A stretch of 64,000 nucleotides of DNA from Chloroflexota bacterium (GCA_016191395.1 JACPOS010000003.1:1-64000); one strand, 5' to 3'. Positions 16,583-25,818 are shown, counted from the stretch's first letter. Numbers and translations: made by a program. The notes: generated by a model from the letters alone, not told the origin.

Positions 16583-16618
16583 ACCACTACGGGTTGTGGT
16601 ACAGCGAGACTATACCAC
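16583..16618. promoter_or_regulatory. overlapping palindromes upstream of nrdR
   Basis: Three arms ACCAC (16583), GTGGTA (16596-16601) and TACCAC (16613-16618) alternate in orientation, 21 to 56 bases before the nrdR start. The last two form a perfect six-base inverted repeat around an 11-base spacer. NrdR boxes are usually paired palindromes; this differs from the best-known consensus, so the assignment is tentative. Confidence 0.35.
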
Positions 16619-16660
16619 TAGATGTGGGCGCGATCTCAGGCGCCGGAAGGCAAGGCCCGG

Positions 16661-17074
16661 TCAGGCGACGACGACGGCCTCCCGCTGCACGGAGCTGAGG
16701 GCGCGCGCGAGCCGTGCCCGGGCCTCGGCGGCCACGGTCCGCAGCAGCGGCGAATCGGCGATCTGCATGGCCTCCACTGGGTCGATCGCCTCGACGACCG
16801 TCCCCGTGCCTTCCGCCCGAAGCACGACGTTGCACGGCAGAAGCGTGCCGACTGACGGGTCGATGTCGAGCGCCCGATGCGCGAGGTCCGGATTGCAGGC
16901 ACCAAGGATCAGGTACGGCGCGGTGTCCAGTCCGAGCTTGTTCTTCATCACGGCTGCCACGTCGATCTCCGTGATCACGCCGAAGCCCTCGGCCAGCAGC
17001 GCCGCCTCCACCATTGGGCGGACCTCGGCGGGCGTGCCCCCGATCCGCTTGCCGAACGTATAGGTCGTCTTCAT
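16661..17074 (-). CDS. DUF302 family protein
   Basis: A 137-residue DUF302 protein. It has the family pattern: MKTTYTFGKRIGGT, VEAALLAEGFGVITEIDVAA with a following MKNKLGLD, then YLILGACNPDLAHRALDIDP with the conserved Cys-Asn-Pro, and GTLLPCNVVLRAEG with a second Cys. The start at 17074 fits the first strand; an upstream in-frame ATG at 17116 would add 14 unrelated residues. Two cysteines suggest metal or redox ligand binding, but the family's function is not established. It stands alone between nrdR and the ETF operon. Confidence 0.87.
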   Translation of the reverse strand: MKTTYTFGKRIGGTPAEVRPMVEAALLAEGFGVITEIDVAAVMKNKLGLDTAPYLILGACNPDLAHRALDIDPSVGTLLPCNVVLRAEGTGTVVEAIDPVEAMQIADSPLLRTVAAEARARLARALSSVQREAVVVA

Positions 17075-17143
17075 GCGCTCAGGCTCGCACCGGGACTGGG
17101 GCAACGCGAGTGCCATCGGTCACCAGGAACCATTCCGCCGGAC

Positions 17144-18130
17144 TCAGCGCCGGGATCGAAGCTCCGCGAGCAGGGCCTTCCCGACCTCGAACAGGTCCCC
17201 GACGATGACGAGGTCCGCGAACTCCGCGATGGGCGCGTCGGGGTCGCGGTTCACGCCGATGATCGTGCCCGCGGTCTGCATGCCGACCTTGTGCTGGATC
17301 GCGCCGGAGATGCCGAGCGCGAGGTACAGCTGCGGCTTCACGATCTTGCCGGTCTGGCCGATCTGCTGCGCGTACGGGATCCAGCCGGAGTCCACCGCGG
17401 CGCGCGTGGCCCCGACCGCGCCGCCGAGCTCCGCCGCGATCTCGCGGACCAGCGCGAAGCCGTCCTCGCCGCCGACGCCTCGGCCACCGGCCACGATGAT
17501 CCGCGCCTCCTCGATCGGCAGCGCGGCGGCGGCCTCCTCGATGCGCTCCATGACCTTGACCACCGGCAGCCCGGCACCCTGGTCCGCGTCGCGCGTCTCC
17601 ACGACGCCCGCCGAGCCCGCGGCCTCTGCGGTCACGACGTTCGGGCGGACGGTCACGATCCCCCACTCCCCGTCGACGAACGTCGAGCTGGTGATCAGCT
17701 TACCGCCGAAGACGCTCATCTCGACCGATGGGCCGCCGTCCCACGCGACGGCGGTTGCATTGACCAGCACCGGGCGCTCGAGCAGCGCCGACAGCGTCCC
17801 CGCGACATCGCGGCCGTCGGGGCCGGCGCCGGTCAGGACAGCACCGACGGATCCGGAGGCGAGAATCGCCGCTGCCTGTTGCGCAGCCGCCTGTGCCCAC
17901 GTGTGCCCCGTGACGTCCGGCACCGCAACCGCGACGACCCGCGCGACGTAGCCCGCAAGCTCCTTCGCGGCGGCGGTCGGGTCCGCCGCGACGACGATCC
18001 CGGCGGCCGACGATCCGGCGGCCTCCGCCAGCGTGCGGGCGAGCGTCGCCACCTCCGTGGAGCTCTTCGCGAGCGTGCCGTCCGCGTTCGTCTCCGCGAC
18101 GACCCAGATCGGGCCCGTGGGAGCGGCCAT
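17144..18130 (-). CDS. etfA: electron transfer flavoprotein alpha subunit
   Basis: A 328-residue ETF alpha subunit. The N-terminal domain starts IWVVAETNADG. The C-terminal FAD domain has ARIIVAGGRGVGGEDGF, GATRAAVDSGWIPYAQQIGQ, and the FAD signature LALGISGAIQHKVGMQTAGT with the NRDPDAPIAEFADLVIVGD end (residues 270-318). It accepts electrons from the acyl-CoA dehydrogenase encoded two genes upstream. Its ATG overlaps the etfB stop by one base (TGATG). Operon order is acd-etfB-etfA. The membrane FeS oxidoreductase at 22486 is the likely next acceptor. Confidence 0.95.
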   Translation of the reverse strand: MAAPTGPIWVVAETNADGTLAKSSTEVATLARTLAEAAGSSAAGIVVAADPTAAAKELAGYVARVVAVAVPDVTGHTWAQAAAQQAAAILASGSVGAVLTGAGPDGRDVAGTLSALLERPVLVNATAVAWDGGPSVEMSVFGGKLITSSTFVDGEWGIVTVRPNVVTAEAAGSAGVVETRDADQGAGLPVVKVMERIEEAAAALPIEEARIIVAGGRGVGGEDGFALVREIAAELGGAVGATRAAVDSGWIPYAQQIGQTGKIVKPQLYLALGISGAIQHKVGMQTAGTIIGVNRDPDAPIAEFADLVIVGDLFEVGKALLAELRSRR

Positions 18131-18924
18131 CAGATCAGCCTCCGCGAGGCGAGCAGGTCGGCGATGGCCTTCGCGCCTTCCTCGGGCGTGCCGCGAACGA
18201 CCTGCGTGGCGCCGCGCGCCGGGGGCTTCGTTGTGCCCGTGACCTTCGTGCGCGCCGCCGCGCCCCCAAAAGCCGCCGCGTCCAGCCCCAGGTCGGCGAG
18301 CGACTTCGTCACGACCTCCTTGGAGCGTGCGGCCATGATTCCCTTGAGCGACGGGTAGCGGGGCTCGCCGAGCAGCTGCGTCCCGACGATCAGCGCCGGC
18401 ATCGGCGCCTCCAGCACGTCGAACCCCGTCGGGCTGATCCGGCGCACGCGCACGGTTCCCGCGTCGGCGTTCGGTTCGATCTTCGCGGCGGACGAGAGCA
18501 AGGGCAGCTTCAGCAGCGTCGCGATCCCCGCGCCGACGACGCCACCCACGCCGTCGGACGTGTCGAAGCCCGCGAGGACGAGGTCGTACTCCAACGTGCG
18601 CAGGGCCGCGGCGAGCACCTGGACGGTGGACCAGCCGTCGGCACCGGCGAGAGCGGGATCAGTCACGAGCACCCCTCGATGTGCGCCCATCGCGAGGCCC
18701 TTGCGCATCGTCTCGACCCCGGTCGGCGGCGCCATGGACAGGAGCGTCACCTCGGCGCCCATCGAGTCGGCGAGCTTGAGCGCGGCCTCGAGCGTGTACT
18801 CGTCGTTGCCGTTGATGACCGCAGGCGACGCCGCGCGATCCAGCCGGCCATCTGGACCCAGGCGTTCCGCGGCCGCGGCCGGATCGGGGACGGGCTTGGT
18901 GAGGACGACGATCCGCAGGGCCAT
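18130..18924 (-). CDS. etfB: electron transfer flavoprotein beta subunit
   Basis: A 264-residue ETF beta subunit with AMP-binding fold. Landmarks: [15 protein letters not shown] start, NGNDEYTLEAALKLAD, a VLAGFDTSDGVGGVVGAGIA segment (about 112-131) that corresponds to the AMP loop, LLKLPLLSS, and EAPMPALIVGTQLLGEPRYPSLKGIMAARSK as the family recognition region. It forms the heterodimer with EtfA. The gene overlaps both neighbours by single bases, which couples synthesis with dehydrogenase and EtfA. No sign of the bifurcating type can be settled from sequence alone. Confidence 0.95.
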   Translation of the reverse strand: MALRIVVLTKPVPDPAAAAERLGPDGRLDRAASPAVINGNDEYTLEAALKLADSMGAEVTLLSMAPPTGVETMRKGLAMGAHRGVLVTDPALAGADGWSTVQVLAAALRTLEYDLVLAGFDTSDGVGGVVGAGIATLLKLPLLSSAAKIEPNADAGTVRVRRISPTGFDVLEAPMPALIVGTQLLGEPRYPSLKGIMAARSKEVVTKSLADLGLDAAAFGGAAARTKVTGTTKPPARGATQVVRGTPEEGAKAIADLLASRRLI

Positions 18925-20090
18925 CAGTCGGCCTTGCCGAGCAGGGCCCGGGCGATCACGAGGCGCTGGATCTGCTGGGTGCCCTCGTAGATCTGGGTGA
19001 TCTTCGCGTCGCGCATCATCCGTTCGACCGGGTAGTCATCGGTGTAACCGTAGCCGCCCAGCACCTGCACCGCATCGGTGGTGACGGCCATCGCCGTATC
19101 ACCGGCGATGAGCTTCGCCGCCGACGCCCAGCGGGCCGCGTCGGGCGTGCCCGCGTCGATCTCGGCGCACGCCTTGTACAGCAGCTGGCGGGCCGCCTCC
19201 GTCCGAGCGTCCATGTCGGCGAGCATGCCCTGGACCATCTGGAACTCGCCGATCCGCTTGCCGAACTGCTTGCGTTCCCGGGCATAGGCCACCGCGGCAT
19301 CGAGCGCTCCCTGGGCAATCCCGACGGCCTGGGCGGCCACGCCAGGACGGGAGTGCTCGAAGGTCTTCATCGCGAGGTCCCAGCCCTGGCCCTCGTCGCC
19401 GATCCGGTTGGCCTCGGGCACGAGGACGCCGTCGAACGTGAGCTCGGCGGTGGGGCTGCCGCGGATGCCGAGCTTGTGCTCCAGCCGGGACACCTTGAAG
19501 CCGTCCGTCGGCACCTCGACGGCGAACGCAGAGATGCGCTCGTGGCGCGGGGCGTCCGGGCTGGTGACCGCAAACACGGTGATCAGCCCAGCGACGCTGC
19601 CGTTGGTGATGAACCGCTTCGTGCCCGAGAGGTGATAGCCGTCGCCCTCGCGGACGGCACGGGTCCGGAGCGCCGCGGCGTCCGAGCCGGCCTCGGGCTC
19701 GGTCAGGGCGAACGCCGCGAGCGTCTCGCCGGAGGCAAGCTTCGGGAAGAGGCGCGCCTTCTGCTCGTCCGTCCCGGCGAGGAGCAGGGCCTGCGAGCCG
19801 AGGTCGTGGACCGTCAGGATCAGGCTGGACGTCGCACACGCTCGAGCGATCTGTTCGATCGCGACGGCGACCGTCAGCAGGTTCGCGCCCAGCCCGCCGT
19901 GCTCCGGAGGGAATGGCAGCGCAAGCACGTCCTGGGCGGCGAGCAGCTGGCGGATGTCCTCGGGAAACTCCCCGGTCCGGTCGATCTCCGCCGCGCGCGG
20001 AGCGATCTTCTCGTCCGCGAGCTGCCGGATCGTGTCCCGCAGGAGCACTTGCTCCTCGGTGAGGCGGTAGGCCGTCGGTGCGTCGCTCAC
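18924..20090 (-). CDS. acyl-CoA dehydrogenase
   Basis: A 388-residue FAD-dependent acyl-CoA dehydrogenase, catalysing alpha-beta desaturation of acyl-CoA. Seen are the FAD/substrate motifs [17 protein letters not shown] and [17 protein letters not shown], the [18 protein letters not shown] segment, [23 protein letters not shown] and the catalytic Glu369 in [10 protein letters not shown]. Residue placement matches the short/branched-chain group (bcd/IVD-like). It heads the operon with EtfB and EtfA and is preceded by a 133-base divergent gap shared with the lipoprotein gene. Chain-length preference cannot be read. Confidence 0.94.
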   Translation of the reverse strand: MSDAPTAYRLTEEQVLLRDTIRQLADEKIAPRAAEIDRTGEFPEDIRQLLAAQDVLALPFPPEHGGLGANLLTVAVAIEQIARACATSSLILTVHDLGSQALLLAGTDEQKARLFPKLASGETLAAFALTEPEAGSDAAALRTRAVREGDGYHLSGTKRFITNGSVAGLITVFAVTSPDAPRHERISAFAVEVPTDGFKVSRLEHKLGIRGSPTAELTFDGVLVPEANRIGDEGQGWDLAMKTFEHSRPGVAAQAVGIAQGALDAAVAYARERKQFGKRIGEFQMVQGMLADMDARTEAARQLLYKACAEIDAGTPDAARWASAAKLIAGDTAMAVTTDAVQVLGGYGYTDDYPVERMMRDAKITQIYEGTQQIQRLVIARALLGKAD

Positions 20091-20223
20091 GACGGGATCG
20101 TAGCGGCCCGAGGGGCAGGCGGTTCAGCAGGTCCCGGGGCCCTCGGCGGCCCTGTTCGGACAGCCCGACGGCGGGGTAGCTTGAGGGTGGCAGGTTGCGT
20201 CCTGGCGTCCCTCGGAGGCTGAG

Positions 20224-21987
20224 ATGTCAGAGATCGCATACAGGCGCCCACCGACCGCGATCGCGATCGCCGCGTCGATCGTCCTCATCGTCGCGAGCTG
20301 CGGCCCCGGGGCGAGCCCGGCGCCGAGCCCATCCACCACGGCCAGCCGGACCACACCGCCCGCCACTCCACCACCGACACCGACACCGACACCGACACCG
20401 GCTGCCCTGGAACCGATCACCCCGACATCGGGCAAAGCCCTCGTCCGACTCGAGATGGGCGCGTCCGAGACCGGCTCAACGCTCGCCCTCGTCCTGTATG
20501 ACGATGGATCCCTCGTGGACCTCGCGACGTGGCCGCCGTCGGTCAGGTCCCTCACCGAGGCTGGACGCGATCTCGTCGTCGGCCGCGTGCGCGACACCGG
20601 GAGCTTCACCAAGAGTCACACGATCCCCGCGCAGCCGGTCGCCCACGGGTTCGGGCTCTTCGCGGTGACTCTCGTCGTCGATGGAGCGCCCGTCACCGTT
20701 CGAGGCACCAACATCACCTGTGATTCGGACGCTCCGCCCGTCGACTGCAAGGACGACCCGGAGACACGCGTCATGCTCGCCCTCGTCGACGCGCTCGTCG
20801 ATGTCACAACCTGGCTCCCGCCGAGCGCGTTCCGGGACGGCCACACGGGGCGGCACCCATATCTCGCCGCGAAGGCCCGCGTCACGAGCGAGCGGATCGC
20901 GCTGCGGCCCGACGACTGGACCAACCCCGAGCAGTCACTCAGCCTCGTGAACTGGCCGCTCGAGACCGTGCCGAGCGATCTCGGCCAGCCGGTCCAGCTC
21001 GCGAGTCAGCCGGACCGAACGCCTCGCTGCGGGCTGATCGACGGCACCCGGGAGCGCGCCGTCCGTGCGGCGCTTGCGCGACTGGGTTCGCAGAGTCTCG
21101 AGAATGACCCCTGGACCACCATCTGGGACATCTGGTCGGACGGGCCCGCGCTGCTTCGCCTGACCCTTCGTCCGTACCTGCCCGACGAGGCCGCCAGCTG
21201 CGAAGAGTCCACCCTCCCGGCGGCTCCGACCCTCGACGGCGCACCGAGGCCCACCCTCGCGGGGGTGCTCGCAGCGAGCGAGGGCGGAATCGGGCCCGTG
21301 CAGCCTGCCTCCGACCTGTACGTGAGCATCCATCGGACGGCAGATGCAGGCGTGGTCGCCCAGGTGTCCTACTACGCCGACGGCACGGTCCTGTTCCGTG
21401 ACCCCTCGCCGCCCGCGGTCGGCCTGGGTGCGCTTCGGCTGACGCCCTCAGGTCTCTCCCAGCTGCGCCAAGCGCTGGACGACTCAGGCCTCCTCACGGC
21501 GGACTACGACGAGCCAATCCCGGAAGGCGCCGCGTACGACCACATGACCACGATCATCACCCCGGACGTGGTCCTGAACGCCTCCGACCGTGGGCGCGTG
21601 GCCAAGGCGACGGCCATCGCGAGGCTCGGGGCGAAGCTCGTCGACCCGGCATCGTGGCTACCGAGAACCGCGTGGACGACAGACCCGAGCCGCCTGCTGC
21701 CGTTCCGGCCCGTGTCGCTCAAGTACGCGGTCGAGCCGACCACCGTTTCGAACGACCTGGTGCTCACGCCCGTCACCGCGGTCGACTGGCCGGCCGGCTC
21801 CTCGCCGGCAGTCCGACTTGCGAACATGACGACCCAGGACGCGATCGCCCTCATCGCTGCGATCGAGACGACTGGGGCGCCACGCTCAGGCGGGCCGACC
21901 TCGGTCGAGTACCTTCTGGCCACTGACGTGCCTGGCAACGCCCTGAGGGTCCGGGTCTGGGTCGAGCTCAACGAGTGGGGCCGCTGA
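20224..21987 (+). CDS. large lipoprotein with duplicated domain
   Basis: A 587-residue exported lipoprotein. The lipobox IVASC places the lipidated Cys at about residue 26, and a Pro/Thr linker (33-60) with a PT repeat follows. The remainder holds two related halves. Each has a strand-rich part (LALVLYDDGSLVDLATWPP in the first, VAQVSYYADGTVLFRDPSPP in the second), a helix (LTEAGRDLVVGRV / LTPSGLSQLRQALDDSG) and a closing DVTTWLPPSAF / DPASWLPRTAW motif. This indicates internal duplication. No catalytic motif is recognised; a ligand-binding or surface role is inferred. It is divergent from the acd operon. Confidence 0.75.
   Translation: MSEIAYRRPPTAIAIAASIVLIVASCGPGASPAPSPSTTASRTTPPATPPPTPTPTPTPAALEPITPTSGKALVRLEMGASETGSTLALVLYDDGSLVDLATWPPSVRSLTEAGRDLVVGRVRDTGSFTKSHTIPAQPVAHGFGLFAVTLVVDGAPVTVRGTNITCDSDAPPVDCKDDPETRVMLALVDALVDVTTWLPPSAFRDGHTGRHPYLAAKARVTSERIALRPDDWTNPEQSLSLVNWPLETVPSDLGQPVQLASQPDRTPRCGLIDGTRERAVRAALARLGSQSLENDPWTTIWDIWSDGPALLRLTLRPYLPDEAASCEESTLPAAPTLDGAPRPTLAGVLAASEGGIGPVQPASDLYVSIHRTADAGVVAQVSYYADGTVLFRDPSPPAVGLGALRLTPSGLSQLRQALDDSGLLTADYDEPIPEGAAYDHMTTIITPDVVLNASDRGRVAKATAIARLGAKLVDPASWLPRTAWTTDPSRLLPFRPVSLKYAVEPTTVSNDLVLTPVTAVDWPAGSSPAVRLANMTTQDAIALIAAIETTGAPRSGGPTSVEYLLATDVPGNALRVRVWVELNEWGR
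20373..20400 (+). repeat. ACCGAC hexanucleotide tandem repeat
   Basis: About 4.7 copies of ACCGAC encode the Pro-Thr linker of the lipoprotein. Copy-number slippage would change linker length by two residues per unit without a frameshift. Confidence 0.85.
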
Positions 21988-22038
21988 AGGAGTCATCGTG
22001 ACGCGCGGCGCCGGCTCTGCCCGGCACCCCACGCGAGA

Positions 22039-22476
22039 TCAGGTGTGGAGGCGCGTGAGGGCTGCCGCGGCCCAGGCATCGGCGTCGTCCTCGAGCTCCT
22101 TCGTGGAGCTCTCATCGGCTCGGTACAGCCCGGCCTTGATCTGCCAGAGGTGGCGGAGCTCGTGCAGCGGCGTGTCCCGGAGGCATGCCGATCGATTGAG
22201 GAGGATCACCGGCCGGGCCGGCGTCCATCCCGAGTCGGCTGAGTAGCGTACGAACGGCGGCACGTTGCCGGCCTTCGGGACGCCGTCGCCCGGCACGAAG
22301 ACCTCGCGCGCAGCCGCGACCTGCCCAGCCGGCAGCTCTCGCTCGTCGGCGAACCACCGGATCTCCGGTACGGCCCCCAGGTTCACGTCCGGGAGCGCGC
22401 GGCGCAGGACGTCGTTCGCCATGGCCACCGTCGCAGGCTCGACCTCGTCCTCCCCGACGAGCGCGTACCTGAGCAC
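22039..22476 (-). CDS. small HExxH-motif protein, putative zinc metallopeptidase
   Basis: A 145-residue soluble protein of no recognised family. It contains LHELRHLWQ, a full HExxH zinc motif (about residues 104-108), and 24 residues later the acidic ELEDDADAWA helix, as in gluzincin-type minimal peptidases where Glu or Asp is the third ligand. The first half is alpha/beta with VPEIRWFADERELP. It begins nine bases after the FeS oxidoreductase stop and closes that operon. Peptidase activity is an inference from the motif. Confidence 0.65.
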   Translation of the reverse strand: MLRYALVGEDEVEPATVAMANDVLRRALPDVNLGAVPEIRWFADERELPAGQVAAAREVFVPGDGVPKAGNVPPFVRYSADSGWTPARPVILLNRSACLRDTPLHELRHLWQIKAGLYRADESSTKELEDDADAWAAAALTRLHT

Positions 22477-22485
22477 GGCTGCCCC

Positions 22486-24615
22486 TTACTGGAGAACGGG
22501 CAGGGCGCGCGAGCCGGGCTGCGTGGGAGCGAGCGACTCGGCGAGGAGCTCGGAGATGTCGATGGCGCGGACCGTGCCGCCCGTGCCCGACTGGGCCGCC
22601 TCCAGGCCGTCCTTCATCATCGTCATGCAGAACGGGCACTCGGTGGCCACGGTGGAGGCGCCGGTGGCGAGCGCCTGGGAGGTCCGCGACTCGTTGATCC
22701 GCGTCCCGCGCGTCTCCTCCATCCACATGCGGCCGCCGCCGGCGCCACAGCAGAACGTGTTCTTGCCGCGGTTGTCCATCTCGCGCAGCTCCAGGCCGGC
22801 GATGGACCCGAGCACCTCGCGCGGCTCGTCCACGATCCCGTTGTAGCGGGTGAGGTAGCACGAGTCGTGCAGCGTCACCGAGCGACCCGTGCCGGGCGCG
22901 GCGCCGGTCGCGTCGGCGTCGATGACCCGCAGGCGCCCGTTCGCGAGCAGCTCGCGCAGGAACGCCGCGTGATGGATCACGCGGAAGTTGCCGCCCAGCT
23001 GCGGGTACTCGTTGCCGATCGAGTTGAAGCAGTGCGGACACGCCGTCACGATCGTCTTCTCGCCCATGCGGTAGCGGTTGAGCGTCTCGATGTTGCCCGT
23101 GGCGAGCATCTGGTAGACGTAGTCGTTGCCCATGCGCCGGGCCGGATCGCCCGTGCACGACTCCTCCTGGCCCAGGACGGCGAAGTTGATGCCGGCGGCA
23201 TCGAGGCAGGTCGCGAAGGCCCGCGCCACCTTGCGGTTGCGCTCGTCGAACGCGGCCGCGCAGCCGACCCAGTACAGGACGTCCAGGCTGCCGAGCTCGC
23301 CGCGCGCCGCGACGTCCGCGACGAGGGGGACCTCGAACGGCAGGCCCCGCGTCCAGTCGAGGCGCGATGTCGGCGGCTGGCCCCACGGGTTGCCGACGCC
23401 CTCCATGTTCCGGAAGGCGCTGTTGAGCTCCGTCGGGAAGCGCGAGTCCTCGAGCACCAGGTTGCGTCGCAGGCCGACGATCTTGTCGACGTGCTCGATG
23501 AGCACCGGGCATGCCTCGACGCACGCGCCGCAGGTCACGCAGTCCCACACGGCGTCGTACGGGATGGCGTTGTCGACGATCGGCGAAAGCATCGCCTTCG
23601 GGTCGATGACGTCGGTCAGCCCGAACGATGCCGCGGACGGCGAGTTCGGGATCAGCGGGAGGCCGTGCTCCGCCTCCACGGACATCTCCCGGATGCCCAT
23701 GATGAATTGCTTGGGATTGAGCGGCTTGCCCGTGTTCCACGCCGGGCAGGCCTGCTGGCAACGGCCGCACTCCGTGCAGGTGAAGCCGTCGAGGAGGTCG
23801 TTCCAGCCGAGGTCGGCGAGCGTGCGCAGCCCGAAGGTCGCGTCCTCTGCCTCCAGGTCCATCGCCGGCAGCTCACCGCGCGGCTCGAGCTTGCGGAAGT
23901 AGATGTTGAAGAAGCTGGTCGCGATGTGGAGGTGCTTGCTCCCGGGCAGGTAGACCAGGAACGTCGCGACGATGAGCTTGTGGAGCCACCAGAAGACCGA
24001 GAACCCCAGCTCCAGGGTGGACTGGCTGAGGCCGGCCAGCGGCCTGGCGAGGATCGTCGCGATGAACGCCCCCGGCTGGTCGCCGTAGCGGGCGATCTCG
24101 AAGACCTGGGCCAGGAACTCCGCGGCGACCAGCGTTCCGATCATGCCGATGATGAACAGCGCGTCGAGGTTGTAGGTCAGGCGCGCCGGCCTCGAGATGA
24201 GCCGCCGCTCGAAGGCCCACAGGATGAACACCACCACCGTGATCGCGACGACGTTCTGCATCGCGAGGACGAGGGCCCACAGGAGCCCGTCGAACGGCGC
24301 GCTCAGCACCGCCTGGATCACGCCGCCGGTGACCACGTTGGCGGTCCCGATCGTGAGCAGGATGAAGCCCCAGAAGATGCCGAGGTGGAGGATCGCGGCG
24401 CGCGCGTCCTTGAACATCTTGGTCTGGATGAACGCGTACTGGATCAGGCCGGTGATGCGCGCGGGGATGTTCTCGAATGGGCTGGGGCCGGAAGCGCGCG
24501 CCGCCGCGAACACGCGCAGGTGACGCGCCATGGCGAGCGCGAACACGACGGCCGCACCCCAGAACACGACGAACACGAGCGGATACAGCGGGACGTGCTC
24601 GAAGATGGAGTTCAT
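22486..24615 (-). CDS. membrane-bound FeS oxidoreductase (HdrD/GlpC-like; probable ETF:quinone oxidoreductase)
   Basis: A 709-residue fusion. About 240 N-terminal residues have five or six membrane helices like the NarI-type cytochrome b domain (LHLGIFWGFILLTIGTANVV, WWLHKLIVATFLVYLPGSKH). Two 4Fe-4S motifs follow (CTECGRCQQACP and CVTCGACVEACP), then two CCG-type cysteine-rich domains, the second with CCGAGGGRMWMEE. This is the layout of HdrDE-like proteins proposed to pass electrons from ETF to menaquinone. The etfBA-acd operon sits about 2 kb away. The start at 24615 (MNSIFEHVPLY) precedes the first helix. Operon position is after the molybdopterin genes. Confidence 0.87.
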   Translation of the reverse strand: MNSIFEHVPLYPLVFVVFWGAAVVFALAMARHLRVFAAARASGPSPFENIPARITGLIQYAFIQTKMFKDARAAILHLGIFWGFILLTIGTANVVTGGVIQAVLSAPFDGLLWALVLAMQNVVAITVVVFILWAFERRLISRPARLTYNLDALFIIGMIGTLVAAEFLAQVFEIARYGDQPGAFIATILARPLAGLSQSTLELGFSVFWWLHKLIVATFLVYLPGSKHLHIATSFFNIYFRKLEPRGELPAMDLEAEDATFGLRTLADLGWNDLLDGFTCTECGRCQQACPAWNTGKPLNPKQFIMGIREMSVEAEHGLPLIPNSPSAASFGLTDVIDPKAMLSPIVDNAIPYDAVWDCVTCGACVEACPVLIEHVDKIVGLRRNLVLEDSRFPTELNSAFRNMEGVGNPWGQPPTSRLDWTRGLPFEVPLVADVAARGELGSLDVLYWVGCAAAFDERNRKVARAFATCLDAAGINFAVLGQEESCTGDPARRMGNDYVYQMLATGNIETLNRYRMGEKTIVTACPHCFNSIGNEYPQLGGNFRVIHHAAFLRELLANGRLRVIDADATGAAPGTGRSVTLHDSCYLTRYNGIVDEPREVLGSIAGLELREMDNRGKNTFCCGAGGGRMWMEETRGTRINESRTSQALATGASTVATECPFCMTMMKDGLEAAQSGTGGTVRAIDISELLAESLAPTQPGSRALPVLQ

Positions 24616-24628
24616 CGCCGAATCTCGC

Positions 24629-25195
24629 TCACGTGGCCGGGAGCGCCGGATCCGGCAGGTCCGGACGGGCTGCCGTGCCAGCCCCGACCGCGTCATGGTC
24701 GAAGGGGCCGTCGAGCGTCTCGAGGGCGTGGCGGAGCGTGGGCTCCAGCGCGCCGATGCACTCCAGCGCGGCCCTGGGGCTGCCGGGCACGTTGACGATC
24801 AACGTCCGGCCGAGCACGCCGACCACGCCGCGAGCGAGGTCCGCCATGGGCGTGCGGGCGCGCCCGCTCGCGCGGATCGCCTCCGCGAGCCCGGGCACCT
24901 CGTAGTCGATCACCGCGAGCGTCGCCTGGGGGGTGACGTCGCGCGGCGTGAGGCCTGTCCCGCCGGTCGAGACGACGAGCGCGTGATCGCGCGCACCCGA
25001 GCGCAGGCCCGCCTCGATCGCCGGCCGGTCATCAGGGACGGCCGCGCGGTCGACGCTGAAGCCGAGGCCCGTCAGCCACGCCGCAACGGCCTTGCCCGCT
25101 TCATCCTGGCGCGCGCCCGCGGCGACGCTGTCGCTGACGGTGATCACGAGGGCTGGCGTTCCCTCCGCAACGGTTGCGTGGTCGTCATGCGCCAC
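24629..25195 (-). CDS. MogA/MoaB-type molybdopterin adenylyltransferase
   Basis: A 188-residue molybdopterin-binding protein that adenylates molybdopterin before metal insertion. The fold signatures are LVITVSDSVAAGARQDEAG, DHALVVSTGGTGLTPRDVTP (GGTG substrate loop) and LIVNVPGSPRAALE near the C-terminus, followed by a short disordered tail with HDHDAV-like acids. GTG at 25195 is taken as start because moaC ends at 25200; longer in-frame starts run deep into moaC. MoeA and MoaC are directly upstream. Confidence 0.85.
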   Translation of the reverse strand: MAHDDHATVAEGTPALVITVSDSVAAGARQDEAGKAVAAWLTGLGFSVDRAAVPDDRPAIEAGLRSGARDHALVVSTGGTGLTPRDVTPQATLAVIDYEVPGLAEAIRASGRARTPMADLARGVVGVLGRTLIVNVPGSPRAALECIGALEPTLRHALETLDGPFDHDAVGAGTAARPDLPDPALPAT

Positions 25196-25199
25196 CGGC

Positions 25200-25805
25200 T
25201 CAGCCCTTCTTGCGGATCCGGCCGGCGACGCGCTCGCCGGGGCGCCGGGGGCGAGGCGCGAACGGCGCCGGCCCCGCTGCGGGACCCGGGCCCTCGGGGC
25301 GCCGCCAGTCGCCGCTCTGGCCACCGGACTTCGAGACGAGCTGGATCGAGCGGATCTCCACACCTCGTTCCACGCCCTTGACCATGTCGTAGACGGTCAG
25401 TGCCGCGACGGACGCGGCGGTGAGCGCCTCCATCTCCACGCCGGTGGGCCCAACGGTCGCGGCCTCCGCTCGAATGCGGAGCCCGCCCGCGGCGCGATCC
25501 GGCGTCACGCTTACGACGAGATCCGTCAAGGCGAGCGGGTGACACAGCGGGATGAGCTCGGACGTGCGCTTGCCGCCCATGACGCCGGCGAGCTCGGCGG
25601 TGGACAGCACGTCGCCCTTTGCCGATCGACCGTCGATGACGAGGCTGAGGGTCTCGGGACCCAGCGCCACGAATGCCTCCGCGACGGCGCGACGGGCGGT
25701 CGGCGGCTTTGCGCTGACGTCGACCATGCGCGGGCGGCCACTTCGATCGATGTGGGTCAGGCGGCGGCGCTCGACGCGCGGGACGGGTCCGGGTGGGCGG
25801 TCCAT
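25200..25805 (-). CDS. moaC: cyclic pyranopterin monophosphate synthase MoaC
   Basis: A 201-residue MoaC, which with MoaA turns GTP into cyclic pyranopterin monophosphate, first step of Mo-cofactor synthesis. Motifs: [37 protein letters not shown] (catalytic His region), [36 protein letters not shown] and [11 protein letters not shown] with the conserved Lys. A 40-residue Pro/Arg tail extends past the family end. No moaA is in the window. The gene lies 13 bases after moeA. Confidence 0.93.
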   Translation of the reverse strand: MDRPPGPVPRVERRRLTHIDRSGRPRMVDVSAKPPTARRAVAEAFVALGPETLSLVIDGRSAKGDVLSTAELAGVMGGKRTSELIPLCHPLALTDLVVSVTPDRAAGGLRIRAEAATVGPTGVEMEALTAASVAALTVYDMVKGVERGVEIRSIQLVSKSGGQSGDWRRPEGPGPAAGPAPFAPRPRRPGERVAGRIRKKG

Positions 25806-25818
25806 GTGAAGCGCAATC

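Noticed and set aside
22867-24795. 642-residue open frame on the plus strand
   Set aside because: It is antisense to the FeS oxidoreductase and mogA genes; the composition (Arg/Asp/Glu/His, no motifs) is what high-G+C antisense frames give.
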